This document shows, one piece after another, positions 34,717 through 43,391 of a stretch of 64,000 nucleotides of DNA. The DNA is taken from positions 1-64,000 of the forward strand of contig CAVUUV010000005.1 in NCBI GenBank assembly GCA_963744905.1, in the 5' to 3' direction. The notes below the pieces were generated by a model. That model was not told the origin of the DNA. It did not search any database and saw only the letters and a program-made list of their open reading frames with translations. Position numbers and translations under genes: made by a program. How positions within the stretch are numbered: position 1 is the stretch's first letter; each line of letters begins with the position of its first letter. Source of the stretch: DATFFO01 sp963744905 (GTDB lineage: Bacteria; Actinomycetota; Acidimicrobiia; Spongiisociales; ZC4RG35).

Positions 34717-35586
34717 TCAAGACGTCTGGTCGAGGAAGAGGCTCTGGGTGGAACGGCCGATGGGGGAACGGGTGTCGAACAGGAGGCCGGTGGCGACACC
34801 CCGTCCCCCCGGGTCGTAGATCGACTCGGCGCTCACTCCGACCCAGTCGCCGCCCGGCATCCGGTTGAGGTGGATGGTCAGATCCGCGTTCATGAACACG
34901 AACCGGCGGCCGTCGACCAGACGCGACAGCCCGTTTACGAAGTCGCCGGTGACGATCGCCCGGGTCAGCGGGGTGATGTCCTCGCCGGCCACCAGCGGAC
35001 GGTGGATCCGCAGCCACATGGCTCCCGGCCCGGACCGGCGGAACCCCTCATCGACCTCCCGAACCTCGATGGCATGGCGGTGGTAAAGCACCCGTCCCGG
35101 GTCGCCAAGGCCCCAACGGTCCATCTCGGGCATCGGTAGCTGATCCGGCAGGGGCACCGGGGGCGGGGGCGCCTGGGCAGCCGGGGGAAGGTCGAGGTTC
35201 GTGGTGCGGAGGCGAAGGGCCATCGCCCTGGCCAGCTCCAGGTCGTCGGCGTCGAACAGCGATGCCTCTACGACCTGGATTCTCTTTCCCTCCCTGACCA
35301 CCCGGGCTTCGGTGCGCAGGGTGGTGAGGGGCACCACCCTGAACAGCTCCACCGTCAGACGGGCCACCTCCATCGGCGCCAGGGTGGGCACGGCCTCCAC
35401 GCTACGAGCGAGCAGGGCGGCGACGACACCTCCGTGTTGTCCCTGCTCATACCATCCGGCCAGGGCCAGGGGTGTCGATTCCACCACATCGGCTCGCGAG
35501 GTGGGCAGGTAGGGCGCGGCGGGGATGGGGTGCGTGTCGGGCAAGTGGAGATGAGACCTGGAACTGGAGGGATGCTGGTTTACCAT
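34717..35586 (-). CDS. Acyl-CoA thioesterase-like (hotdog) family protein
   Basis: 289 aa from ATG 35586 with GGAAGGGC just upstream. Two hotdog halves: the first contains the segment LAGWYEQGQHGGVVAALLARSVEAV and VELFRVVPLTTLRTEARVVREGKR; the second ends NADLTIHLNRMPGGDWVGVSAES. This is the layout of TesB-like/4HBT_3 actinobacterial thioesterases that hydrolyse acyl-CoA. A Pro-rich linker (about 135-150) joins the halves. Substrate unknown. The start codon overlaps the -10 box of the divergent membrane gene. Confidence 0.72.
   Translation of the reverse strand: MVNQHPSSSRSHLHLPDTHPIPAAPYLPTSRADVVESTPLALAGWYEQGQHGGVVAALLARSVEAVPTLAPMEVARLTVELFRVVPLTTLRTEARVVREGKRIQVVEASLFDADDLELARAMALRLRTTNLDLPPAAQAPPPPVPLPDQLPMPEMDRWGLGDPGRVLYHRHAIEVREVDEGFRRSGPGAMWLRIHRPLVAGEDITPLTRAIVTGDFVNGLSRLVDGRRFVFMNADLTIHLNRMPGGDWVGVSAESIYDPGGRGVATGLLFDTRSPIGRSTQSLFLDQTS
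35581..35586 (+). promoter_or_regulatory. Probable -10 element of the membrane protein gene at 35595
   Basis: TACCAT, 8 nt before GTG 35595; it coincides with the start codon of the divergent thioesterase gene. Confidence 0.45.
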
Positions 35587-35594
35587 GCCCTTCC

Positions 35595-36452
35595 GTGGAC
35601 GTCGAAACCATCGTCGAGAGCCCACCGACGGTCACCCGCACCAGTCCCCGCCTGGGTTTCATCGCTACGTCGGCCCTCGCTTCCACAGTGGGCCTGGTGG
35701 TGGCAGTGCTGGTCGACCACCTCGGCCTGGCGGTGGCGGGCATCATCGGTGGTCGGGAGCCGATCCTCTACCACAACGAAGTCACGTTCGGCGCCGGAGG
35801 ATCAGACCTGGTCCTGTTCGGAGGCGTGGTGGCGTCGCTCATCGTCGGGATCTTCTTCTTGACCCTCTACCCGGCCTCGCGGCGCTACGACGGGGCCCGC
35901 ATCACCACCTTGTGGATCGTGCTTCACTGTCTGCGCCAGGGCTTCACCCAACTGGCCCTGATCCCCTTCGGCGAATCGAACGCGGCTCATGCCTATGCCG
36001 CCATGGATGCACCGGCGGGGATCGACCTGGTCATGGCGGCAGCCGGGGCGGTGGGCCTGCTCTCTGTGGCTCTCGCCGCTGCCCCTGCCTTTCTCGCCTA
36101 CGCCCACCGCCAGTCTGAGATCTCGACTCCCCAGAAGCGGTTCTCGTACACGGCCAAGCTGGCGCTGATTCCGGGTGTGGCGGGCTCGTTGCTGGCCGTG
36201 CCCTTCTTCCTCCCCGACAACGGGATCGGATTCGTCCAGACCCTTCCTCTGGTCGGTTTGTTCACCATCGCCACCGTGCTGGCCGCCCTCGGGACCCGTT
36301 CGGTACGAATCGGTGACGGACGCCAGGCTCAGAAGTTCTCCTGGCTGCCGGTGGGTTGGCTGGTTTTCCTGCTCCTGGTCTTCCAACTCGTGCTGGGCCA
36401 CGGTTTGATCATGCCTCCCGACATCGATCACCCCCTGGCCCGTCCGTACTGA
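35595..36452 (+). CDS. Hypothetical multi-spanning membrane protein
   Basis: 285 aa from GTG 35595; the frame upstream is antisense to the thioesterase. About six or seven helices (residues about 17-48, 70-92, 102-118, 135-165, 185-205, 218-240, 255-275). Conserved-looking polar spots in helices, WIVLHCLRQGFTQLALIPFGESN, hint at transport or ligand binding, but I recognise no family. It is followed after 2 bp by mogA. Confidence 0.6.
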   Translation: MDVETIVESPPTVTRTSPRLGFIATSALASTVGLVVAVLVDHLGLAVAGIIGGREPILYHNEVTFGAGGSDLVLFGGVVASLIVGIFFLTLYPASRRYDGARITTLWIVLHCLRQGFTQLALIPFGESNAAHAYAAMDAPAGIDLVMAAAGAVGLLSVALAAAPAFLAYAHRQSEISTPQKRFSYTAKLALIPGVAGSLLAVPFFLPDNGIGFVQTLPLVGLFTIATVLAALGTRSVRIGDGRQAQKFSWLPVGWLVFLLLVFQLVLGHGLIMPPDIDHPLARPY

Positions 36453-36454
36453 GG

Positions 36455-36952
36455 ATGGGGCCCTGGGCCGCCCATGTGGTCACCGTCTCCGATGGCGTCC
36501 ACCACGGCACCCGCCACGACCTGTCCGGAGACCGGCTGGTGGACCTGTTGACCGATGCCGGCTTCGAGATAACCGGGCGTACTGTGGTACCCGATGACGT
36601 GGACGAGATCGTGAGAGCCTTGCGAGAGGCCGCAGCGGAGGCGCGCTTGGTGGTAACGACCGGAGGCACCGGATTCGGCCCCCGCGACGTCACCCCCGAG
36701 GCAACCGCCCGGGTCATCGAACGACCCGCTCCGGGCCTGGTGCATCTAATGCTGGCGGCCGGGATCGCCGTCACGCCGATGGCGGCTCTGTCCAGGCCCG
36801 GCGCCGGCGCCGTCGGTAGAAGCCTCGTCGTCAACTTGCCGGGGTCACCCAAAGGCGCCACCGAGAATCTGTCCGCCATCATCGATGTGGTTCCCCATGC
36901 CCTCCAGCTCCTGGCCGGCGACACCGAGCATCCGGGCGGGAGTAACGAGTGA
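36455..36952 (+). CDS. mog: Molybdopterin adenylyltransferase (MogA/MoaB family)
   Basis: 165 aa from ATG 36455 with GAGG immediately before. MoCF_biosynth fold: VVTVSDGVHHGTRHDLSGDRL, VVTTGGTGFGPRDVTPEAT, and VVNLPGSPKGATENLSAII are the nucleotide and molybdopterin-binding loops. It adenylylates molybdopterin before molybdenum insertion. Coupled through GTGA to the XdhC-like gene, so the pair probably serves a molybdenum hydroxylase encoded elsewhere. Confidence 0.88.
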   Translation: MGPWAAHVVTVSDGVHHGTRHDLSGDRLVDLLTDAGFEITGRTVVPDDVDEIVRALREAAAEARLVVTTGGTGFGPRDVTPEATARVIERPAPGLVHLMLAAGIAVTPMAALSRPGAGAVGRSLVVNLPGSPKGATENLSAIIDVVPHALQLLAGDTEHPGGSNE

Positions 36953-38010
36953 ACGAGCTCGATCGGGTGCTCCAGACGGCCGAGGAATGGAGCGCGCGCG
37001 GGGTGGATTTCGCCCTGGCCACCGTGGTCGGGGTCAGAGGCTCCACCTATCGGGGGCTGGGGGCCCGTCAGCTGGTGGCGGCGGACGGAACCGGGGTGGG
37101 GACCGTGTCGGGGGGCTGCCTCGACGAGGATCTGCGCCGTGTGGCAGCAGAGGTCATGGACACCGGCCGGCCACGTGTCATCGAATTCGATCTGACCGCC
37201 GACGACGAGGCAGTTTGGGGATGGGGCATCGGCTGCAACGGTGCCACCGAGCTCATCGTGGAGCCGTCCGCCTCCGTTGTCGAGTTGGTGAGGGCGCTTC
37301 GCTCCGCCCAGCGTCCGCTGGCGGTGATCCATCACCTGGGCGACCAGGCCGGTAAGCGGACCCTGGTCGGGCCGGATGAGAAGGGACCTGGGGGGGATCT
37401 GGCCCGTCGGGCTCTGGCGGATGGACGCAATCAGGTGGCCGAGCTCGCCGGTCGCCCGGTGATGATCGAGGTGCTGGGCGCGCCCCGCCGCCTGGTGATA
37501 TGTGGCGCAGGCCACGACGCCGCCCCGCTGGTCCGCCTGGCCGCCGATCTGGGATTCGAGCCCATCCTGGTCGACGATCGGCGACCCTTCCTCTCCTCGG
37601 AGCGATTCCCCGGCGCCAGCCAGCTCGTGAATGCCCGTCCCGGCGAACTGGCCTCGGCGGTCGACCTCGACCCGGGGGCCTCGGTGGTGATCATGTCTCA
37701 CAATTACCTGCGCGATCTGGACTATCTGGAGTCGGTGCTCGGACACGGCGTGGCCTACATCGGGCTGCTGGGCCCCGGGGAGCGGCTCAGTCGACTCCTC
37801 GATGATCTGGCGGAGAGAGGTGTGGCGCCCGAGCCGGGTGACCTGGAGGTGCTCCACGGCCCGGCCGGCCTCGACATCGGGGCAGAGGGGCCCACCGAGA
37901 TCGCCTGGTCCATCCTGGCCGAGATCATGGCGGTCCGCCGACACAAGAAGGCCGGCTTCCTCCGCGACAGGAAAGGGCCCGCCCTCCTGTCCGGTTACGA
38001 TCACCAATAG
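36949..38010 (+). CDS. XdhC/CoxI family molybdenum-hydroxylase maturation protein
   Basis: 353 aa from GTG 36949. The N-terminal XdhC_CoxI domain has LATVVGVRGSTYRGLGARQLVAADG and GTVSGGCLDEDL. The C-terminal Rossmann part has RRLVICGAGHDAAPLVRLAADLGFEPILVDDRR and MSHNYLRDLDYLESVLGHGVAYIGLLG. Proteins of this family carry sulfurated molybdenum cofactor and insert it into xanthine or carbon monoxide dehydrogenases. No such enzyme is encoded in this window. Confidence 0.9.
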   Translation: MNELDRVLQTAEEWSARGVDFALATVVGVRGSTYRGLGARQLVAADGTGVGTVSGGCLDEDLRRVAAEVMDTGRPRVIEFDLTADDEAVWGWGIGCNGATELIVEPSASVVELVRALRSAQRPLAVIHHLGDQAGKRTLVGPDEKGPGGDLARRALADGRNQVAELAGRPVMIEVLGAPRRLVICGAGHDAAPLVRLAADLGFEPILVDDRRPFLSSERFPGASQLVNARPGELASAVDLDPGASVVIMSHNYLRDLDYLESVLGHGVAYIGLLGPGERLSRLLDDLAERGVAPEPGDLEVLHGPAGLDIGAEGPTEIAWSILAEIMAVRRHKKAGFLRDRKGPALLSGYDHQ

Positions 38011-38110
38011 TGTGTCGCTCAATCAGGGGAACGGTGTCTCCGGGGCCGGAGAGACTGCGCCATCATTTTGGGCGAGGCACCACTAGCTACCGCGTTCTGG
38101 GAGGTCCAGC

Positions 38111-38671
38111 TTGAAGATCGAGCATGAATTCACGGTTGAGCGACCCATCGGGGACGTCTGGGAGTTCTTTCAGGACATCCCGGCCGTGGCCGACTGCATG
38201 CCGGGAGCGGAGCTGAAAGAGGACAAGGGCGACAACGTCTATGCCGGGGTCGTCTCTGTGAGGCTCGGCCCGATGACGGCGGCCTTCGAGGGCGAGGCGA
38301 CCATATCCCCCGATCCCCAGGCCCATACGGCGACCATCTCCGGCAAAGGGGTGGACAAACGGGGAGGGAGCCGTGGCCAGGTGAACGTGGAATACGGCCT
38401 GAGCGAGGCGGAGGGCGGTTCGACGAGGGTGTCGATCGAGGCCGACGTGATGCTGTCGGGGCCGGCAGCCCAGTTTGGCCGCACCGGTCTGGTCAACGAG
38501 ATCTCCAAACGGCTCATCTCCGAGTTCGTCGACTGCCTCGAAGACAAGCTGGCCGCCCCCACCAAGGAGGAGGCTGCCCAGGTGAGGGCGAACAAGGACG
38601 TCAACGGCATTGCCCTGTTCTTTGCCGGCCTGTGGGCGTGGCTGAAGAGGATCTTCACCGGGTCCAAGTGA
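38111..38671 (+). CDS. CoxG-like SRPBCC family protein
   Basis: 186 aa from TTG 38111, preceded by GGGAGGT. MKIEHEFTVERPIGDVWEFFQDIPAVADCMPGAEL and GDNVYAGVVSVRLGPMTAAFEGEA match CO dehydrogenase subunit G (CoxG), a membrane-recruiting accessory of molybdenum hydroxylases. The C-terminal LFFAGLWAWLKRIFTG is a short hydrophobic/amphipathic anchor. It fits with MogA and XdhC upstream, across a 100-bp gap. The next gene overlaps its stop. Confidence 0.82.
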   Translation: MKIEHEFTVERPIGDVWEFFQDIPAVADCMPGAELKEDKGDNVYAGVVSVRLGPMTAAFEGEATISPDPQAHTATISGKGVDKRGGSRGQVNVEYGLSEAEGGSTRVSIEADVMLSGPAAQFGRTGLVNEISKRLISEFVDCLEDKLAAPTKEEAAQVRANKDVNGIALFFAGLWAWLKRIFTGSK

Positions 38672-39075
38672 CCTCACGAGAGGGGAGATGGGTCCCGTCC
38701 TGGCTGCTGGCGTCGATGGCACTCGTCCTGGTCAGCTGGGGATGCGCGGCCAAACCGGCCCGGGTCGACCCGGCCCACCCCGTGGTTCGGATGCTCGACA
38801 ACCGGTTCAGCCCGTCCGACATCACCATTCCGGTGGGTGGCTCGGTGACCTTCGTCGGGGCGGGGCGAAACGCGCACAATGCCGTGGCGGCAGATGGCTC
38901 CTGGTCGACCGAGAACGTGTTCGGGACTCTGGAGATGTACGACGGGGACGAGGCGACCATCAGCTTCGACGAGCCCGGTACCTACACCTTCTTCTGCACA
39001 TTCCACGGAAACGCCCAGGGCCAGGGCATGGCGGGTACGCTCACGGTCGTGCCGGCCGACACGACCAACCCATGA
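38668..39075 (+). CDS. Plastocyanin-like cupredoxin lipoprotein
   Basis: 135 aa from GTG 38668 (GTGA overlap). N-terminal hydrophobic signal (residues 10-25) ends VSWGC, a poor but possible lipobox with Cys26. The cupredoxin fold has the type 1 copper ligands His70 (GRNAHNAV), Cys110, His113 (FFCTFHGNA) and probably Met121; the Cys-to-Met spacing is longer than in classic plastocyanin. It would shuttle electrons outside the cell, plausibly to the multicopper oxidase encoded at 40754. Confidence 0.83.
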   Translation: MTSREGRWVPSWLLASMALVLVSWGCAAKPARVDPAHPVVRMLDNRFSPSDITIPVGGSVTFVGAGRNAHNAVAADGSWSTENVFGTLEMYDGDEATISFDEPGTYTFFCTFHGNAQGQGMAGTLTVVPADTTNP

Positions 39076-39094
39076 CGTCTCTCCACCGGTGAAG

Positions 39095-40750
39095 ATGAAG
39101 CTGGAGACCAGACGGCTCGTGCCTCTCCTGGCGTTGTTGTTGGTCGTGCTCGCCGGCTGCGCCGGTCCACCTACCGGCGACGCCTCACCGGCCGCAACGG
39201 GCGATTCGAGCACAGAGGCGCCGGCCGTATGGTCGGGAACCACCCGCGCCGTTCCCGCTGACTACCAGACCATCCAGGCCGCGGTGGATGCCGCTGAGCC
39301 GGGTGATTTGATCCTCATCTCCCCGGGGGTGTATCCCGAGGAGGTGCAGGTCGCCACGCCAGGGCTGACTATCCGCGGAACCGATCGCAACGGGGTGATC
39401 ATCGACGGGGAATTCGTCCGCCCCAATGCGGTGAGTGTATTCGCCGACGGGGTGGCGGTGGAGAACCTCACCCTGCGGAACGCCACCGAGAACGGAGTCA
39501 TCTGGACCGGTGTCCGCGGCTACCGGGGGTCCTATCTCACCGCCATCGACAACCAGGTTTACGGCATCTATGCCTTCGATTCGGGGGACGGCCTCTTCGA
39601 ACACTCCTACGCCTCCGGGTCACCCGATGCGGGTTTCTACATCGGCCAGTGCGATCCCTGCTCGGCCGTCATCACCGACTCGATCTCAGAGTGGAACGGG
39701 CTCGGGTTCTCGGGGACCAATGCCTCCGGTGACCTCTACCTGGTCGATTCGGTCTGGCGCAACAACGTGGCCGGCATCGCCCCCAACACCCTCGACAGCG
39801 AGCTGCTGCCGCCCTTTCACGACGTGACCGTGGCCGGGAACCTGATCCACGACAACGGAAACAGGGCCGCTCCCTCCTTCACCTCCGAGTGGTCCGCCTT
39901 CGGGAACGGGGTCATCCTGGCGGGTGGCAGCGACTCTCTGGTGACGAAGAACCGCATCGTCAACCACCCGGCCAACGGGGTGGCCATCACCCCCAACCTC
40001 TCAGACAACTTCTGGATGTCATCGGGCAACCGGATCACCGACAATGTCATCGAGGGGTCGGGACGGGCCGACATCGCCCTGGCCGGGCCCGCCTCGGGGG
40101 GCAACTGCTTCGCCGACAACGGCGACGTGATCACATTGCCGGTGGGGCTGGAGGTGTTCCAGTCATGTGATGGTCTCAGACTGCCCATGCTCTACGAGCT
40201 GGCGGGCAGCACCGAGCAGATGGGCCGGATCGTTGAGAGTGAGTTGGGCTGGAAGACGCCGATCACACCGGAAATGGTTCCCAAGCCGGGCCCCCAACCA
40301 CAAATGCCGGGGGGTGCCGACGCTCCAGTTCGACCGGCAGTGAATGTGTTCGCCTCGGCTCGCCCCGATGTCGGGGCCATCTCGTTGCCCCCCATGCCCG
40401 ACGACCTGTCTGTTACACAATCGAGAGGAGTGACCTTGTTTGGAGTCCTGTTCGCATCGGCGGCCGGAGTGTTCTTCGGCCTCTACGCCTATCTGTTGCC
40501 CTTCGTGCTCTACGCGGCCTGGGTGGCGATCGCCCTCTGGGACCTGGCCCGCCGTCAGGATCAGTCGAAGGGAAGCACGATCGGCTGGGTGGCGGTCATC
40601 CTCTTGCTCCCCTTCGTCGGTGTGATCGTCTATCACCTCTTCGCCCGCTCCCCGATTCCCCTCTGGCAGCGGCTCACCTTCGTGGTCGGTGGGATCCTGG
40701 CCTATCTGATCATCTTCGGGGTGGGCGCCGTGGTGGGCGGGGTCCTCTGA
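39095..40750 (+). CDS. NosD-like right-handed beta-helix lipoprotein fused to a PLDc_N membrane domain
   Basis: 551 aa from ATG 39095 (GTG 39089 also possible). Signal with lipobox VLAGC at about 18-22. Residues 55-330 are parallel beta-helix repeats: YQTIQAAVDAAEPGDLILISPGVYPEEV and many N-x-x-x-G-V turns (NATENGVIWTG, NHPANGVAITPN), as in NosD/periplasmic copper-binding proteins. After a Pro-rich linker, two or three helices carry the PLDc_N motif VAIALWDLARRQDQSKGSTIGWVAVILLLPFVGVIVYHL. The fusion of these two parts is unusual. It sits between two copper proteins. Confidence 0.8.
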   Translation: MKLETRRLVPLLALLLVVLAGCAGPPTGDASPAATGDSSTEAPAVWSGTTRAVPADYQTIQAAVDAAEPGDLILISPGVYPEEVQVATPGLTIRGTDRNGVIIDGEFVRPNAVSVFADGVAVENLTLRNATENGVIWTGVRGYRGSYLTAIDNQVYGIYAFDSGDGLFEHSYASGSPDAGFYIGQCDPCSAVITDSISEWNGLGFSGTNASGDLYLVDSVWRNNVAGIAPNTLDSELLPPFHDVTVAGNLIHDNGNRAAPSFTSEWSAFGNGVILAGGSDSLVTKNRIVNHPANGVAITPNLSDNFWMSSGNRITDNVIEGSGRADIALAGPASGGNCFADNGDVITLPVGLEVFQSCDGLRLPMLYELAGSTEQMGRIVESELGWKTPITPEMVPKPGPQPQMPGGADAPVRPAVNVFASARPDVGAISLPPMPDDLSVTQSRGVTLFGVLFASAAGVFFGLYAYLLPFVLYAAWVAIALWDLARRQDQSKGSTIGWVAVILLLPFVGVIVYHLFARSPIPLWQRLTFVVGGILAYLIIFGVGAVVGGVL

Positions 40751-40753
40751 GCG

Positions 40754-41785
40754 GTGACTTCCGAGGCCGACGAGAACCGGGTCCCAGACCCCGGAAGACG
40801 CCAGCTCATCCGCCGCTTCTCAGCCGGTGGGGCGGTGCTCGTGTCGGGAACACTCCTGGGGCGGTTGGGCGTCGCCCGGGCCGGCGAGAACCCGGCCTCC
40901 GGCTATCGGGGCCTGGGCTACTCGTCGGTCCATGAGAGCGGCGGTGAGGACCTGTATGGATCGACCAATGAGCCGCCGCGGGGGTTGGGTCCGTCGGCGC
41001 TCGACCAGCACACCTTCCCGCCCCCGCTCGTGGCGGGAGACCGGCACATCTCTATCGACGTGGTGGAACGGCGAATCGAGGTGGCAGCGGGAGTGCGCTT
41101 CGATGCCTGGGCCTTCGGCGGAACCGTGCCCGGGCCGATCATCCGGGCCACCGAGGGCGATGTGCTCACCATCCAGCTCAACAATCGTGCCGGCCATCCC
41201 CACAGCCTGCACTTTCACGGTGCCCACGGTCCCACCCAGGACGGGTGGGAGCCGGTTCCTCCAGGCGGCTCGGTCACCTACCAGATCGAAGCAGGCCCGG
41301 TCGGTGTCCATCCCTATCACTGCCACGTGCCACCCCTGGCCGAGCACGTCTCTCGCGGCCTGTACGGGATGCTGATCGTCGATCCCCCCGGGGGCAGACC
41401 ACCCGCCACCGAGGTGGCTCTGCTCCTCTCGGGCTTCGCAACCCCCGAGGCGGGGCCCAACGCGGTCATGGCCTGGAATGGCGTGGCCGGCTTCTACTGG
41501 CGGTATCCGATCAAGGTCCCGGCCGGGCAGCCGGTGCGGGCATATGTCGTCAACATGACCGAGTACGAGCCGGTGGGCTCGTTCCATCTCCACGCCCAGA
41601 CCTTCGCGGTCTACCCGGCCGGCATGGGCACCGAGCCCGTCTTCCGTACCGACGTCGTCACTATGGGCCAGGCGGAGAGAGCGATGGTGGAGTTCGTCCT
41701 TCCCGAGCCCGGCCGCTACATGTTCCACCCCCATCAGCATTATCTGGCCGAGCGCGGGGCGATGGGCTGGTTCGCCGCCGTCTGA
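40754..41785 (+). CDS. Two-domain multicopper oxidase-like protein
   Basis: 343 aa from GTG 40754. A Tat-like signal RRQLIRRFSAGGAVLVSG (residues 15-32) suggests folded export. Domain 1 ligands: His150, His153, His155 (HSLHFHGAH) and His189-Cys190-His191 with His198 (YHCHVPPLAEHVSRGL); the type 1 axial position is Leu203 rather than Met. Domain 2 has FHLHAQTF (His278, His280) and HPHQHYLAERGAMGWF, without Cys. The layout is near copper nitrite reductases and two-domain laccases. Substrate open. It closes the copper cluster. Confidence 0.82.
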   Translation: MTSEADENRVPDPGRRQLIRRFSAGGAVLVSGTLLGRLGVARAGENPASGYRGLGYSSVHESGGEDLYGSTNEPPRGLGPSALDQHTFPPPLVAGDRHISIDVVERRIEVAAGVRFDAWAFGGTVPGPIIRATEGDVLTIQLNNRAGHPHSLHFHGAHGPTQDGWEPVPPGGSVTYQIEAGPVGVHPYHCHVPPLAEHVSRGLYGMLIVDPPGGRPPATEVALLLSGFATPEAGPNAVMAWNGVAGFYWRYPIKVPAGQPVRAYVVNMTEYEPVGSFHLHAQTFAVYPAGMGTEPVFRTDVVTMGQAERAMVEFVLPEPGRYMFHPHQHYLAERGAMGWFAAV

Positions 41786-41794
41786 CGCCTTGGC

Positions 41795-42226
41795 TCACTC
41801 GACCGCGACGATGTCCAGTTCGCGGATCATCCCGTCTGTGATCGTCCAGGCACGCAGATGCGGAACGGGGTCGAATCCGACGATGAGATGGAACCAGTTG
41901 GAGTCGTGGGGCTGACGGGCGTCTGTCGGCGACGGCACCGCCGGGCCGGACGGGTGAGAGTGCATGACACCGCCGATGTCCCACCGGTTTCGCTCGGCGT
42001 GCCGCACGGCTCCGAGCTGTTCGGCGGCGGCGATCGTGAACGAGGTGGGGGAGGGGGCCTCGTTGGTCAGGGCATAGAACATCCGCGGCCGTCCTTCCTG
42101 GTCCACTGCCACCAGGCCGCACGCCTCGGTGGGGAGCGAGAAGGAGGCATGGGCGGTCACGGCCGCCGCCATCTCGGCCGGAATCTGGAGCCGGTCAGGT
42201 TCGGTCGACACTTCCCGCCGGTGCAC
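41795..42226 (-). CDS. M67/JAMM family metallopeptidase (Mec-like)
   Basis: 143 aa from GTG 42226 (GTG 42211 possible). The JAMM zinc motif is complete: Glu34 (LPTEACGLV), His89-Ser-His91, then Asp102 after ten residues, with Ser99 in the usual place. Bacterial members cleave the amino acid or tail from sulfur-carrier proteins; M. tuberculosis Mec releases cysteine from CysO. It overlaps the upstream E1-like gene by 32 bp, so both act in sulfur transfer. No carrier or CysM gene is seen in the window. Confidence 0.88.
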   Translation of the reverse strand: MHRREVSTEPDRLQIPAEMAAAVTAHASFSLPTEACGLVAVDQEGRPRMFYALTNEAPSPTSFTIAAAEQLGAVRHAERNRWDIGGVMHSHPSGPAVPSPTDARQPHDSNWFHLIVGFDPVPHLRAWTITDGMIRELDIVAVE

Positions 42227-43364
42227 AAGCCATGCCGTAGTCGACCAGTCTGGGGGGTCGGGCCGGGTCGGCGCAGGCGGGGCAGCCGGGGTCCCTGGGC
42301 ACCGCCACCGTGGCGAACTCCTCTTCGAGGGCGTCGTAGATCAGCAGTCGCCCCACCAACGGGTCGCCCAGCTCCAGAAGCACCTTGATCGCCTCCATGG
42401 CCTCGATCGAGCCGATGATCCCCGGTAGTACCCCCAGCACTCCCGCCTCGGCGCAGGAGGGAGCCAGCTCGGGGGGCGGGGGCTCGGGGAACAGACACCG
42501 GTAACAGGGGCCCTGGTAAGGAGCGAAGACCGAAACCTGGCCCTCGAAGCGAAAGATCGAGCCGTGTACGACCGGGGTCCTTAGGTGGAGGCCGGCGTCG
42601 TTGACCAGGTAGCGGGTGGGGAAGTTGTCGCCCCCGTCGATCACCACGTCGAAGCCGGACATGACGTCCACCACGTTGCCGGCCATCAACCGTTCGTTGT
42701 AGGTGACGATCTTCACGTCGGGGTTGAGCGCCGACAGCGTCTCCCGGGCCGACTCTACCTTGGACATCCCCAGCCGATCGACGTTGTGCAAGACCTGACG
42801 CTGCAAGTTGGAGGCATCGACGCGGTCGTCGTCGATGATCCCGATCGTTCCGACGCCGGCGGCGGCCAGGTAGAGGGCAGCGGGCGAACCCAGGCCTCCG
42901 GCTCCGACCAGGAGCACGGACGAGTCGAGGAGCCGGGTCTGGCCGACCTCACCTACTTCGGGCAGCAGGAGGTGGCGGCTGTAGCGGATTCGCTGCTCGG
43001 GGGAAAGCCCCTGGGGTTGTGACCACGGCCGACCCTCTGTCTTCCAGCGCTCGAAGCCGCCGGCGAGGGACCGTACGTGGGTGTAGCCCATGGCCTGGAG
43101 AGACAGCGCTGCCAGGGCGCTGCGTGCCCCGACGGCGCAGAAGAGCACGATGTCGGCCTCGGTGTCGGCCACCCGGGCGGGAAGATTCGATTCGAGGATG
43201 CCCCGGGGCAGGAACAAGGCGCCGGGAATGGTCCCCTGCTCGTATTCGTCCGCCTCCCGGACGTCGATGAGGATCAGACCGTCGAGGGCGTCCTGAACCC
43301 GGGCCGGGTCCACCTCGACGATGGCCTCTCTGGCACGGGCCACCATTTCGTCATAGGAGGACAT
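42195..43364 (-). CDS. Rhodanese--ThiF/MoeB-type adenylyltransferase fusion (sulfur-carrier activating enzyme)
   Basis: 389 aa from ATG 43364. Residues about 16-112 are a rhodanese domain with catalytic Cys76 in FCAVGAR. From 120 on comes the E1/ThiF domain: GAGGLG 154-159, SNLQRQVLH, DGGDNFPTRYLVND, and two CxxC zinc pairs (CYRC and CPAC). It adenylates the C-terminal glycine of a ubiquitin-like sulfur carrier and passes sulfur from the rhodanese. In mycobacterial MoeZ the rhodanese is at the C-terminus; here it is at the N-terminus. Confidence 0.9.
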   Translation of the reverse strand: MSSYDEMVARAREAIVEVDPARVQDALDGLILIDVREADEYEQGTIPGALFLPRGILESNLPARVADTEADIVLFCAVGARSALAALSLQAMGYTHVRSLAGGFERWKTEGRPWSQPQGLSPEQRIRYSRHLLLPEVGEVGQTRLLDSSVLLVGAGGLGSPAALYLAAAGVGTIGIIDDDRVDASNLQRQVLHNVDRLGMSKVESARETLSALNPDVKIVTYNERLMAGNVVDVMSGFDVVIDGGDNFPTRYLVNDAGLHLRTPVVHGSIFRFEGQVSVFAPYQGPCYRCLFPEPPPPELAPSCAEAGVLGVLPGIIGSIEAMEAIKVLLELGDPLVGRLLIYDALEEEFATVAVPRDPGCPACADPARPPRLVDYGMACAPAGSVDRT

Positions 43365-43370
43365 GGTCAA

Positions 43371-43376
43371 ACGATA
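43371..43376 (-). promoter_or_regulatory. Probable -10 element, leaderless rhodanese-E1 gene
   Basis: TATCGT on the minus strand, 6 nt before ATG 43364. Confidence 0.55.
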
Positions 43377-43391
43377 ACCCCCGGGCCAGCC

